Positions 30,621 to 41,215 of a stretch of 64,000 nt of DNA are shown here, piece by piece (position 1 is the first letter of the stretch; every line of letters starts with the position of its first letter). The stretch is taken from contig RPFO01001400.1 of NCBI GenBank assembly GCA_009746045.1, positions 250,001 through 314,000 of the forward strand, read 5' to 3'. The notes beneath the pieces were generated by a model. That model ran no database searches, was not told the DNA's origin, and saw only the letters and a list, made by a program, of their open reading frames with translations. The position numbers and the translations under genes were made by a program. Source of the stretch: Mesostigma viride. Lineage: Eukaryota > Streptophyta > Mesostigmatophyceae > Mesostigmatales > Mesostigmataceae.

Positions 30621-31185
30621 GCCATTGTCAGGCATGCCATAGCGTGATTCCCTGTCGGGTGCCCATGATTCCTTGATAAGTTTATCCTTATTAGATATAA
30701 AAGTCCAAACAGTTTCCTGTTGCACAGACATCTCATCCCCGTCATCACCAACGGGGCCATCACCAGCATCGTCAATGTCGTCTCCCACGGCTGCACTAAA
30801 GACGTTCTGTTGAATTGCTAGCACCAACAATGCCTAGGTATACAGGCCTGTGTACAACAATACTGTAGGTATAGCCTGTATTGCCCTCGTCTCTGTGTTT
30901 TCCGGCCAGCTTGGCAGCATTCCGAGCAACCACGTCGCCCGGTAATTAACCTTGCAATTGTACGCATAGATACTAGGAGTAAACGAAAAGACCGAGCCGC
31001 ATCCTCCCAGGCCCCCCCAAACGCGGGAAATTTTCTCGTACGCCTGTCGTACGTGCCAAATACGCGTATTGTACGCCCGGGTCGTACAGAACCACCGTAC
31101 GAAAACCAAATATTTCGTACGGAAAAGCTACGTATTACGTATAGTACGCGTACGAAATCGTATTATACGCCGTACTATTTTTCAC

Positions 31186-31600
31186 TGTGACCTGCGCTTG
31201 TGGCGGAGGTATTCCGGCCACAGGTCGCGTCGTTGCTGCTGCTGCTGAGCTCGGGGGTCAAGTCGCCGTCCAGCGTCCAGGTGAGGTCGTGCAACCTCTT
31301 GCGACGAGAAAGGAATTAACCGTTGCTTGTCCTCACGGGAGGGGAAGGTGAGCAGGACTGGTGGGGGAGCCGCCTTGTCCCGTGAGTGGGGAAGGCGGTG
31401 GCACCCACGCAGTTCTACCTCACCTACCAGGCCCATGAGGGTAAGGAGCTGGTCCTTGAGCTCGTCGGCAAGGGTGGTTGACGTCTCACCTGGCTTCTGG
31501 GGGAAGCGACGCAGCACCACCCGGCAGTCGCGGCGGGCGCGGTCGGTGACCTCCCGTTGTTCAGTGCCTGGCGAAGGTCTTCAAGCTCCTGGAGTTTCGT
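31186..31600 (-). pseudogene. LINE family B ORF1 central and C-terminal domain
   Basis: Minus-strand VLRRFPQKPGETSTTLADEL, GEVELRGCHRLPHSRDKAAP and PPVLLTFPSREDKQR match the RRM-like and C-terminal domains of family B ORF1. It then shifts frame at a CAG-rich stretch. On its upstream side it joins directly to a reverse-transcriptase fragment (31605-31930) in the order RT then ORF1, the reverse of a normal LINE. Confidence 0.65.
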
Positions 31601-31604
31601 AGCG

Positions 31605-31930
31605 ATGGCGAATAATACTGAACAGGTACGGCGACAGGACGCAACCCTCAGCCAGACGCCGGTCTGCAGTGGGCATGGCGGGGTAATGCCGCGTGTTGAG
31701 TGCGCACCGAAGTGGTCGACCCCTCATACATGCAGCGTGTGGATGACGGTAATCAGGGGAGTGGGGACGCGAGCGCGAGCAAGTACAGCCAATAGAGCGT
31801 CCCAGAGGACAGAATCAAAAGCCTTGATGTCGAAGTCGACGAAGATCAGGATGGCGGGAAACTCACCAGGTTGCAGGAGAGCGATTTTCTCGAAGAGGCG
31901 ACGAAAGAGAGTGGATGCGGTGTTTAATTA
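31605..31930 (-). pseudogene. LINE reverse-transcriptase fragment (motif A)
   Basis: On the minus strand it reads FRRLFEKIALLQPGEFPAIL, FVDFDIKAFDSVLWDALLAV and PTPLITVIHTLHVYEGSTTS. FVDFDIKAFDSV is motif A of non-LTR reverse transcriptases (first catalytic Asp). The fragment begins beside an AATT run and stops at a junction with ORF1 coding sequence. Confidence 0.7.
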
Positions 31931-31935
31931 ATGCT

Positions 31936-32984
31936 TGACCCTAATTCTGATCGGAACTGGCCGGAACTGCTTTTTTGCAGTTCCGGGAGTTCCACTCCAG
32001 TTCCGGTCGAAATTAGAGATCACAACATAATTGGACGGTCAAGTGTGGAAACCTCTAGTTCCGGAACCGGCCGAATTGGGACCCTCGCTGCCCGGAGCTG
32101 ACGAATGTGGAAAGGGCCTAATTCACGAGCTTCAAGTGGTGGTGGATCGAAATTCTTCTCATCACTGCATCAATTCATTAACCCGTGTTTTTTTAATTAG
32201 AACGCGATATATCGCGTTGTAAGCTTTTTTTAGCACGTGTATAGCACCTAAGGAATTTTTTTTTTCATGGTCATGTATATATACTTTCCTGAAAGCCCAT
32301 ATATCAAATTTGTATTTGAGCTACTCAGACCTACAATATGCTAACTCATTAGAGAGATACACTGGTTTGAATACAGGGGGGTCTGACCATGACGGCGATT
32401 TGTTGACCCTTAGAGGTCACAACTCACAAGTCATGTGCTTATTCACAAATGGTTCATGAAAAAAATCTGGCTGCTTGCACGAGCTATGGGCAACATATGC
32501 AGGCTTTGTGGAACAAAACTCAGGCCCATTGGGCCACTGGAGCTATTTTTCATTAGCATCACAATTACAACGCAGTACAACGCAGTGGGAAAAATGAGAG
32601 CCCTTCACAACATGACGCAACGACACGAGCCCCATAAACGGGGCCATAGTGAGCTTGGAGGGTCAAAACGTTGAAAATAGGTGTTGTATAAGTTATACAG
32701 CATCAAACATGCATCAAACATCATGACTGGATGACCTAATATGACTGAATCAGGCAGCCATAGCCGCCACAGCATCATCCACTCTCACAACGTGAACATG
32801 AGCACATGCCTCGTGGGAAGGGAGGTGTTGGGTTTAATTTCATTCCATAACGCGTGCAATACTGAAAGAAAGAGTGTAATGAAAGGCTTGGATAGGTTCA
32901 GTGATCCATGAGCTTACATGCAGGCAAAGATGACGCTGGAATGCATGTTAGCAAATGGTGGCAAGATGCTAACAACACATTCTG
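31936..32984. other. AT-rich DNA without genes
   Basis: Several GTTCCGG/CCGGAAC inverted motifs at 31945-32070, and a short block (ttaacccgtgttttttt...cgcgatatatcgcgttg, about 32175-32220) that recurs inverted at 52810-52870. Otherwise nothing is recognisable. Confidence 0.4.
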
Positions 32985-33130
32985 ATTTTCTGATTTGGCA
33001 CGCCGAAAAGGTGATAACCATTTGCGTTCAGTGCCGGTCTGCGGAAAACGCGATCTGCAAATGAATCCAGGCCGGAATCGAACTTGGGACCTCTCGCACC
33101 AACTTTTGCTGACTATAGGACGGACGTCTC
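32985..33130 (-). mobile_element. SINE copy, partial
   Basis: Inverted SINE with the GGAATCGAAC (B box complement) at about 33072 and the conserved ...GCACGCCgAAAAGGTGA end. It continues further into the tRNA-like part (cgcaccaacttttgctgactatagg) than the copy at 11440. Confidence 0.6.
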
Positions 33131-34795
33131 TGGATCCTAACCCCTAAATGGTCTGGCTGCCGATTTTCCGCCTAAAACTGAGTTACAGCCGACACGTCGG
33201 CCCCTTCTCGGGGGACCAAATGCCGCGAAAACTATTGAGAATTAGGAAAAGTTTAGCTGAGAAGATCGAAAGTTTATAATTTTCCTCACAGCATGGTACT
33301 AGGGTTTGCATACTTCTGACAAAGTTATAGAGGTGTTCTGGCCGGTCAAAGTACAAGGGGTCAGGGTACTTTTTCACGTACAACGTGCATTCCGGAAAAC
33401 GACGACCTGGCCATGGCGGCTTGCGCCCACGCATGGCATTTATGTTTTCGTTCGAATTTTCTGACCAAACTCAGGAAATTGATTTTATACGTCCTAAAGA
33501 TGATACAGGCCAATTTTTGGTTCGCGGGAATGCCATTTGATAGGTGTCGGCAGCGTTCTTGCTCGAAAAAACTGCGATCAGGCCGGACGATAGAAACGTT
33601 GACAGCAATACCTTTCCGGCGTATTTTAAAGGATATATTAGTTTCTTTGTACTTTTTATGGTACATGGTAGTCGTAAACGTGCAAGGGTGGCCAGAAATC
33701 GCCGAATCCAGCGACCATGCTGCACAACTTTGGTGTGCCGAAATGCGCCATTTTGCGGCCACCGCCTGGGCCAAGGTAACGCCATCCATGCCTGGTAAAG
33801 CTTAAGCATCGTTTTCCTATCGATGTTTGACGTTTATATATACGTTCTAGCTTGTGTAGCGCATTCTTTTTGCATTATTCATGCTCTTTCTTGACCCTGG
33901 CCTGGCCCCTTTCTAAAACACCCTTCTTAGATGCTTCCCTCAGTCAGTTGACCTGCCACAGGGTGATGGTGATAAGTTTTAGAGGCTGTATGGGTTTGAA
34001 TACCTCCATATATGTTTGTTATACATTTCCCACACACATATTGCATGAGTGTGAGGCAGTTGGCTGGTCTCTGTGGCATCATCAAGCATGTAACCGGTGA
34101 GTAGAAGCTTCCCATTGTCAGCATGTGCCACCAGGTGTGCTGGCCATCACCTGGCAAGCTGTAGCAGCTTAGGCCTAGTTTATCCTTGCTAGGGCAAGCT
34201 GAAATAGGCTTAAAATCACTAGTTTGTTGGTGGCTGCCTCCTAGAATGCATGCCTTGCGTAGGGTATCCGTACCACGTTACCTACGTGCATGGACAAGGT
34301 GGCACCTGCACATAGGTGCCATGTAAGGGCAGTGTGATGATGCAGTTATGTTTCCCCATCATTGTGGAAGGGAAATGTATTGTGTGGCATGGTTGGGGGC
34401 CATTTTAGTAGGTATTAGTAGGTAGTATGCCCACTCCTACCCCCTTGGTTGCTTTTTACCAACGGTACCCCTATGGGCTGTACTGGGTGTAACTGCTGGT
34501 ATACCCACCCAAATGATGACCCCAATGGCTCAAACTGTTCAGCAACTAATTGTTCATCATCCCTGAAGTGGTAGGTGCCTAGCTCTTACAACATAATTCA
34601 AAATGCACATTCTACCAAAAATGAAAACGCTCGTCTTGACCCCCCTGACTTTGACGGCAGTTATACATGGCCTACCCTGCATATATGTAAGGTTGTGATA
34701 TACCAACCCGAAGGGCAACTCATGGACATGCTTGGCCCCCAAGGACAGCCATTGGATATGGGTGGGTTGGATGGCATCTGGTTTGCAAAATTGTG
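33131..34795. other. AT-rich region, no gene recognised
   Basis: A minus frame at 33361-33789 (142 codons) has mixed composition and no recognisable domain. It overlaps plus frames of similar length, so none is favoured. The rest is low-complexity AT-rich DNA. Confidence 0.4.
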
Positions 34796-34915
34796 AAGTT
34801 ACAGCCGATGCATCGGCAGTATTTCTGCCCATTTAGGGGCTAAGGCATCGCCAACTGACACCTACAGTCCAATTACCGCAAAAGTTCTCCTTTCCGGGGA
34901 GTGATGCAAGCCATC
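34796..34915 (-). mobile_element. SINE 5' part
   Basis: Inverted match to 10525-10595 of the SINE (cttgcatcactccccggaaa...gttggcgatgcc). Ends where the Penelope remnant begins. Confidence 0.5.
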
Positions 34916-35158
34916 GATCATCAAGGAGACAACCAGCGCAGGCCAGAAATCGGGAGAATCCGGACCATGGTAGCTCGAGCCTGCCGTTATCTTGTCCGCG
35001 TGTTCGAGTCGTTCAGGATGATGAAGATGAATGGTGATGGAAATGTGTATCCTTGTGCATTGAAATTATGGCTGGCTCACGTGTAGAGCGACTAGATGAC
35101 CTAGACGGTGGGGCCGGAAACAGCATGCTTGATCAGGGCGTGTGTTTCGAGCCTAACT
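34916..35158 (-). mobile_element. Penelope remnant, left half (split by LINE B)
   Basis: Terminal ATCAAGGAGACAACC...to ...TTCGAGCCTAACT in reverse orientation. The sequence is interrupted exactly there and resumes at 51224 with the same 13 bases. Together the halves equal the uninterrupted copy at 24600-25072. Confidence 0.85.
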
Positions 35159-35199
35159 ACTTAGCACAGGAACGCAAGCTCCATGGGTGCACAGTGCTG

Positions 35200-36107
35200 G
35201 AGGAGCAGTGCTGGAGGAGTCCGCGCAGTGCTGGAGGAGCACGTGACCCGGCGCTGGCCGAGAAGATGACCTCGCTGAACACCACGCTCAACACGGTCGA
35301 GGCCCGGGTCTCCAACGTGGAAACCAAGGTCGTCCACAAGCTACAACCACAGTTCACGGCGCTACACACCGCGGCGCAGGCTTCGGAAACGCATGCTGCA
35401 CTTGTCTCTCGCCTTAACCAGGTGGAAGGCAAGTGCGGCGTGCTCATGAAGAAGCTTGAGGCCATCACCGCCCACACCGAGGCCCTGGCCTCACAGGTCC
35501 CAAAGATAGCGGAGCAGACGGCCACCATTGCCTCCCAGCCACCCCGGCAGGATGCTGGTGACCTCCCGCTCTCCTACGCGGACCTGCTGCGGACAGCGAC
35601 CGCCTCCACCACCGACGCCATCGCCACGAAGCTCCAGGAGCTGGAGGACCACCGCCAGGCCCAGCAACGGGAGGTCACCGATCGCGCTCGCCGCGAGTGC
35701 CGAGTGGTGCTACGTCGCTTCCCCCAGAAGCCAGGTGAGACGTCAACCTCCCTTGCTGACGAGATCTATCAAGAACCAGCTTCTTACCCTCATGGGCCTG
35801 GTAGGTGAGGTAGAACTGCGTGGGTGCCACCGCCTTCCCCACTCACGGGACAAGGTGACCACCCCACCAGTCCTGCTCACCTTCCTCTCCCCTGAGGATA
35901 AGCAGCGGTTCCTCTCTCGTCGCAAGCGGTTGCACGACCTCACCTGGACGCTGGATGACGACCTAACCCCCGCTCAGCAACAGCAGCGACGCGACCTGTG
36001 GCCGGAATACCTCCGCCATAAGCAGGACCCCCAGAAGCCCAAGGTGTACTGGAGGGGCGGGGACCTGATGATCAACCACAAGATGTGGACGCCCCCAGCG
36101 GGCTAGA
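35200..36107 (+). pseudogene. L1-like ORF1 protein (family B), one frameshift
   Basis: The frame (opening before 35200) reads LEEHVTRPALAEKMTSLNTT-like coiled coil, VEARVSNVETKVVHKLQPQF and ASQVPKIAEQTATIASQPP. It continues as ELEDHRQAQQREVTDRARRE and the RRM-like VVLRRFPQKPGETSTSLADE. A one-base change near 35765 shifts the frame. The rest continues as LLTLMGLVGEVELRGCHRLP, VLLTFLSPEDKQRFLSRRKR, DLTPAQQQQRRDLWPEYLRH and ends KVYWRGGDLMINHKMWTPPAG. Product and role as for L1 ORF1p (RNA-binding trimer), by domain order. Confidence 0.7.
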
Positions 36108-36244
36108 ATAGCAATAGCCCTAGCTTGTAACCATTGGAGTCACTGTCGCTAAGGCAGCCATGCCTAGAATGTTTGCCTAGCTGTGCCAACACACCTAGTC
36201 ACGTGCCGCCAACGCACGGTACACAACCAGCCATAGCCTTAGCC

Positions 36245-36368
36245 TTTCCATCACCATTCATCTTCATCATCCTGAACGACTCGAAAACGCGGAAAAGATA
36301 ACGGCAGGCTCGAGCTACCATGGTCCGGATTCTCCCGATTTCTGGCCTGCGCTGGTTGTCTCTTTGAT
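36245..36368 (+). repeat. Penelope 5' terminal direct repeat (pseudo-LTR)
   Basis: 124 bases, identical to 40797-40920. The same terminus is also found, diverged, at 13973, 16612, 24600 and 34921. Confidence 0.9.
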
Positions 36369-37305
36369 ATTAGATTGGTTGAATATAGTTCGTTTTCGGC
36401 TAGGAGGCGTGGCCTTTGCATGACGGGCAAGAGGATTTCAGCCGTGGGCAACCAAGCACACATGTCGTCGGGCTAGTCCGACGAGTGCGCACGTGAACCG
36501 GCACTCCCGGTCACACACGACACCATAGAGATAGTCAGCTGCACCGCCTCATGTCGGCGAAACCCATAGTTCCATCGGAATCGTTTCAGCGGCCGGCATT
36601 TCCTCTCCGCGTTTCCTCAACCTCGTTTTCAGGATCATACTCATCGTTCCTGCATTTTCCTCTTCCACGCAGGTTGTGGCTTTTTTGAAAGCCACGAATG
36701 TACCCGGGGATGGGACGCTTCGGCTGCCTCAATGCCTACACATTCAATACGATGTCCCCCTCTCACCTTCCTCCATCATTCCGCTCACATTGCACTACGT
36801 GTCTGTGTTTTGTTCTTTTTCTTGTTCTCGTTTGTTTTGCTGTTCTTGTCCTTTTTCTTTTACTTTTACTGAGGGAGCTAGGCTGGGCTGCGCGCTGTGT
36901 GTGCTACTCTCGTGTTTTTCTGTGGGCACTTGAGAGACTAACCAAGGATCGGGCCCCCCACACGGCAATATCAGCCTTTGCTTTTGTTTACCCTCCCATA
37001 TCTCTTTACAAACGCCAAAAAAACACAAAGGCAGGAGCACGGTGACTCATCTGGAACATGAAGAAGGGAAATCTTTTCGTTACAGGAAAGAGGTGTCAAG
37101 TATGACAATTGGAAGGCCCCCCCACTGGGAATCCACATGTTCCGAGTCCATTCAGCTGTGTTGTTAGCCACATCCTGCCCCGGGGAGATGCATCATGGAC
37201 CACCGCTATCGCGTAACGGGTGTTACGCAGTGAATATTGACTTACCTCAATATGCTCCGCTCTGGTTCTGTTTGATGTCTTAGCTCTCAGTGCATCTGAA
37301 TCATC

Positions 37306-40300
37306 ATGAAACACCTTATGACTTTCTGGCATGCTCTTACCCTCCACAGAATACGGCAATCCAGTGGCATTGATTACCGGAAGTACACTGCTATTTCTCG
37401 GCAGTTCCCCTATCGTATCTCCTCACAGGCATGGCGGAAGCGTTGTCGCATCAACACGCGCCATAACCATCACTGCAAGGATGACCATACTCTACGTCGC
37501 CTCCGGCGCTTACAGCGCACGCATTTGTCGCTTACCAACTCCACTCGCCCACACCCCGTAAGCACCCATCGCGTCATTTATGCCATTTACAACCGCAGGT
37601 ACCCTCAGCGTATCTACGTTGGCCAGACGCAACGGGATGCCTGGACGCGTTTTCAGGAACATGTCCGAGCGGCACGCCGCCTTCATATTGGCCGCCCTGC
37701 CGCCAACGACGACACCCCCCTACATGGCGCCATGGCCCAATACGGGTGGTGGGATTGGCGAGTCGTCCCCTTGGAACATGTCCCCGGCACCTTTACCGGC
37801 GCCGCTTTTCGCAAAGCCGCAGGGCATCGGGAAACGTTTTGGAAACGAATGTTACATGCATTTCTGCCCCACGGTTTTTGCATTGAAGGCAAGAGTTTCA
37901 AAGCTCGGTCTCGCCGCCGCCCGCCTCCCCTCCGTCCCCGCCCTCTTATGTTCATCCGTGCCTGGCGTCTGAAGCACAATCTCCACCCATATCGCCCCTA
38001 TCCCCCCAGCGTCACCCCGGCCCCTCCACCTTCCACACATGTGTCCACCGATCCTTCCCTTTACTCCACCAGTCTCCGCTGCTTACGTCACATGTCTCGG
38101 CTTATGCAACGCGGCAACTTTCATGCATCCTATCTCGAAGCCTGCAGCTTGAAGAAGCTTACCAGCTTACACATTGCCGTCGGGTCGTGCTCCCCAGCTG
38201 ATCTGCAAGTCCCCCGCTCCCATGCCACTAGTCTGCGAGGCCTTCTCTCACGTATCATTCGGCACCGTGTCAATGGGAATGCAGATGCACTGCGTCCGCG
38301 CCGTTTGCTGATCTCACCTTTCATTCATGCTGCGATGGATGAGCTGTGTTTGCCACACATTCTGCATTTGCCGCAAGTGCAGGCTGCGATGCCGCTCGTG
38401 GTGCGCAACACTTTCGGCACTCCCATTGCTGCCTGGCATTACTCTCCCACCTTGGGACAAATGGTTTTCAGCAACGGGAAGGTCAGCCGCGATACAACGC
38501 CCACCGAGCTGGCCACCATCTTGGCAGGGCCCTGCCCCTGCCAACAACAACGGTATTTCAAGTACCTTGATCCCACCTCACAGCACGTCATGACCGCTGA
38601 CCTCAGCATCCTGCCGAGCCACACGCTTGTAGACCTTTTTGCCAAAGGCACCAAGTTTCGGCCGTGGGTCCAGCGCACGTGTGCCAAAGAGGTGAATGCA
38701 CTGCTCTCCACATCACTGCGCAAATTTTGCAATGCCATGAGCACGGACCTACAGCTTGCTCCCCTTGCCATGGAACCGTGGTTTCGCGCCGTCATTCACG
38801 AATGCAATGCACGTCTCACCAGGCTTGATTACCGTCTCCAGCAGGTCCACCGCACCACCTGGCTCAACACCACAGATAAAGCACTTCTTGACCACTTCAA
38901 GCAGGACTTTATCATCACGTGTGTTGACAAGAGTGCCAACAACTTTGCTTTCATATGCAAGAAGCACTACCTTGCTACTTTGCAACACGAGTTGGCGTCC
39001 AGCCCTACCTATGTTCAGCGTGCACAGTCCACCGCCAGTATCACCGCTGCTCATCGGGCTTTTCTGCACAGCCAAAACATTTTTGCTCGGGCATTCCTTA
39101 AGCGGCAGCGACGCGCCACCACCACTACGTTCCCATATCTGTATCTCACTCTTAAGCTGCACAAAACTCCTGTTGCTTTGCGCACCATTGCTGCGTCGCA
39201 TTCAGCCCCACTGATGCCTCTCTCGAAACTCATCTGCCATGCTTTGAATGCTCTTCTCCCCGAAGCCAATGCATTATGGGTGGAGGTGCTGTCGAATGCC
39301 GGGTATGAATGCGCTGGTAGTTGGATCGTCATAGACTCAGCCCAAGTACGCCTACGCCTTGCCGCCCTTAGCCGTTCTAAGACAGCAGCAGAGAAACGTA
39401 TACCTATGCCCATAGCCACCTATGATTTCACCACTCTATATACCACACTAGATTTGCACGATTTGAAAGCTCGTTTAGATAGCCTCCTTACTCGTCTGTA
39501 TGCACGTAGGCCTCACGGGCGCAACCACCTGCACGTGCGTGTTTCTCAGACCAAGCCCACGGCAACGTGGCTCTCAGGGATCGCGGCAGGTGCTATCGTG
39601 CGGGATGGTTATAATTATATTATCACGAAGGCTGACCTTGTCCATTGGATCTCTTATCTTGTTGATAACACCTTCATCTGTTTTGCGGGCAATGTATACC
39701 AACAAGCTATCGGCATCCCTATGGGCACTAACTGTGCCGGGCTCCTTGCAAACCTCTATCTATACACTTATGAGCTTGCATTCATGGAGAATCTCATTGC
39801 CTCAAACGATGATGTTCTCATCAGGCGTTTTATCCATACATGTCGATACATTGATGATGTCATCGCTTTCGACAACCCTGATTTCGCAACCCATTTGTAT
39901 ATCACCGCTGGTCTGCCTGGCATCTACCCGCAAGCGTCCCTCACATTAAAGCTCACGTCGGAGGATACTCATTGCAATTACCTCGATCTTAACATTACCC
40001 ATAACAAGAAGGGCTGGCGTACGGCTATCTATGATAAGCGCAAGGATCCTAAATACCAGCAAATTCCTTTTATTCGTTACCCCGATATTCACAGTCTCCT
40101 TTCCCACACAGCAAAATATGGTGTTGTTCTTTCTCAGTTACATCGTTTTTCCCGTCTTTGTTCTTATCGTGTTGATTTCATCACGACTCTTGTTGAACTC
40201 TTGCAGCGTTTATTGGTCAAAGACTATGACCGAGCCATTATGCTCCGTCAAGTCCGATGTTTTTTGCAACGTCACCCACATCTGTTCGGTGCTGCCCCTT

Positions 40301-40362
40301 GGCACAAGCTCTACAAACAGGTCGTGGACCGGCTGGATCGCATAGTATCTCCGCACATCTGA
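37306..40362 (+). CDS. Penelope-like reverse transcriptase with N-terminal GIY-YIG endonuclease
   Basis: The frame is 1018 codons. Residues about 90-165 form a GIY-YIG nuclease: YAIYNRRYPQRIYVGQTQRD, RFQEHVRAARR and a downstream W-x-VVPLEHV strand. The middle (about 500-620) has the Penelope-type block DKSANNFAFICKKHYL. RT motifs: YDFTTLYTTLDL (about 706-717), GIPMGTNCAGLLANLYLY (about 803), YIDDVIAFDN with the catalytic Asp pair (about 848), and LTLKLTSEDTHCNYLDLNIT. It ends ...LYKQVVDRLDRIVSPHI. The ORF is intact. An endonuclease N-terminal to the RT, instead of C-terminal as in canonical Penelope, is the permuted order reported for green-lineage (Chlamys) and Naiad elements. It would nick target DNA and prime reverse transcription on element RNA. 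Confidence 0.92.
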   Translation: MKHLMTFWHALTLHRIRQSSGIDYRKYTAISRQFPYRISSQAWRKRCRINTRHNHHCKDDHTLRRLRRLQRTHLSLTNSTRPHPVSTHRVIYAIYNRRYPQRIYVGQTQRDAWTRFQEHVRAARRLHIGRPAANDDTPLHGAMAQYGWWDWRVVPLEHVPGTFTGAAFRKAAGHRETFWKRMLHAFLPHGFCIEGKSFKARSRRRPPPLRPRPLMFIRAWRLKHNLHPYRPYPPSVTPAPPPSTHVSTDPSLYSTSLRCLRHMSRLMQRGNFHASYLEACSLKKLTSLHIAVGSCSPADLQVPRSHATSLRGLLSRIIRHRVNGNADALRPRRLLISPFIHAAMDELCLPHILHLPQVQAAMPLVVRNTFGTPIAAWHYSPTLGQMVFSNGKVSRDTTPTELATILAGPCPCQQQRYFKYLDPTSQHVMTADLSILPSHTLVDLFAKGTKFRPWVQRTCAKEVNALLSTSLRKFCNAMSTDLQLAPLAMEPWFRAVIHECNARLTRLDYRLQQVHRTTWLNTTDKALLDHFKQDFIITCVDKSANNFAFICKKHYLATLQHELASSPTYVQRAQSTASITAAHRAFLHSQNIFARAFLKRQRRATTTTFPYLYLTLKLHKTPVALRTIAASHSAPLMPLSKLICHALNALLPEANALWVEVLSNAGYECAGSWIVIDSAQVRLRLAALSRSKTAAEKRIPMPIATYDFTTLYTTLDLHDLKARLDSLLTRLYARRPHGRNHLHVRVSQTKPTATWLSGIAAGAIVRDGYNYIITKADLVHWISYLVDNTFICFAGNVYQQAIGIPMGTNCAGLLANLYLYTYELAFMENLIASNDDVLIRRFIHTCRYIDDVIAFDNPDFATHLYITAGLPGIYPQASLTLKLTSEDTHCNYLDLNITHNKKGWRTAIYDKRKDPKYQQIPFIRYPDIHSLLSHTAKYGVVLSQLHRFSRLCSYRVDFITTLVELLQRLLVKDYDRAIMLRQVRCFLQRHPHLFGAAPWHKLYKQVVDRLDRIVSPHI

Positions 40363-41215
40363 ACCCTGTGATGCCAGATCTCCTTTGCGGCCGTTCCGAG
40401 CTTGGCACTGGATTCGTTGTCCACATCGTCGCGTCGCTGCCGCAACACGATGTTTTCTGGCATCCGCGGGCTTTTGGTTCCCGCCGCACATTTGAAAGTG
40501 CTGTCCTCCGGCTTTTTGCCTTTGCACCGTGTGCAGTTCTTGGACGTTTGGAATCATGGCATGGCTAACGTGATGACTGACTAGCTAGACCTTTTCAGTG
40601 GTTTTCCATTTGCGGGTATTTCCTCGTAAATGGTGGGAGAGCGATCGCAGCAATGGTGCTCACCACTAGACACTCCCGGCCAGTTAGGCTAGAAACACAC
40701 GCCCTGATCAAGCATGCTGTTTCCGGCCCCACCGTCTAGGTCATCTAGTCGCTCCACACGTAAGCCAGCCATAATTTCAATGCACAAGGATACACATTTC
40801 CATCACCATTCATCTTCATCATCCTGAACGACTCGAAAACGCGGAAAAGATAACGGCAGGCTCGAGCTACCATGGTCCGGATTCTCCCGATTTCTGGCCT
40901 GCGCTGGTTGTCTCTTTGATAGCCTTAGCCTAGTTCTAGTACAGCCATGCTACGCCCTGGCTATGTTCAGATTACTTGCCCACGCTCCTTGCTATGATAT
41001 GCTCACATGGGTCTTATTGCACCCACAGTATGCCGGATCGTTAGCGTGTCCGTTTAGCTAGCCGCGCCCGATTGCAGCTGTGGCATGCCTTTGGCATGAA
41101 GGAGTCTACTGGGGGTCTCTGCCCTTTCTCCTGTTGTGCACACACAGGGATTAAAAGCACTTCGGTGCTCCGTGACTCCCCAACGGGAGCACGAGTTTAA
41201 TTAATTAATTAATTA

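Larger units (their letters stand above)
29111..31185. other. TACG-rich repeat region with possible DNA-transposon ends
   Basis: Both ends (29111-29215 and 31025-31180) carry GTATAATACG/TAGTACGG repeats in inverted orientation to one another, like subterminal repeats of a DNA transposon. They resemble those of the hAT element at 6685-7992. LINE A lies to the left and LINE B to the right, so simple insertion into a single target is not shown. Confidence 0.35.
36245..40918 (+). mobile_element. Near-intact Penelope-like element with N-terminal GIY-YIG
   Basis: The 4.67-kb element is bounded by identical 124-bp direct repeats (36245-36368 and 40797-40920), the pseudo-LTR arrangement of Penelope-like elements. 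The 10-12 bp target duplication ATAGCCTTAGCC is read at 36233-36244 and 40919-40930. The interrupted LINE B 3' UTR is seen uninterrupted, though diverged, in copy 2 (50925-50960). It encodes a single 1018-codon ORF. Identical terminal repeats indicate a recent insertion. Confidence 0.9.
35159..41215 (+). mobile_element. LINE family B copy 1, with Penelope insertion in its 3' UTR
   Basis: ORF1 (35200-36107) is followed by the 3' UTR, which is interrupted at 36245-40918 and resumes to the hairpin GTG-CTCCC-CAAC-GGGAG-CAC (41173-41192) and five AATT units. The left edge abuts the target duplication TTCGAGCCTAACT (35146-35158). No ORF2 is present between ORF1 and the 3' UTR. Confidence 0.8.

Noticed and set aside
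33361-33805. Paired frames on both strands at 33.4-33.8 kb
   Set aside because: Both strands are open with no coding bias or domain, so neither can be chosen.
36245-36368. Hammerhead ribozyme in the Penelope terminal repeat
   Set aside because: The CTGAACGACTCGAAAAC stretch resembles the core only loosely. The CTGANGA...GAAA order and helices could not be built by hand. Covariance-model search would decide.
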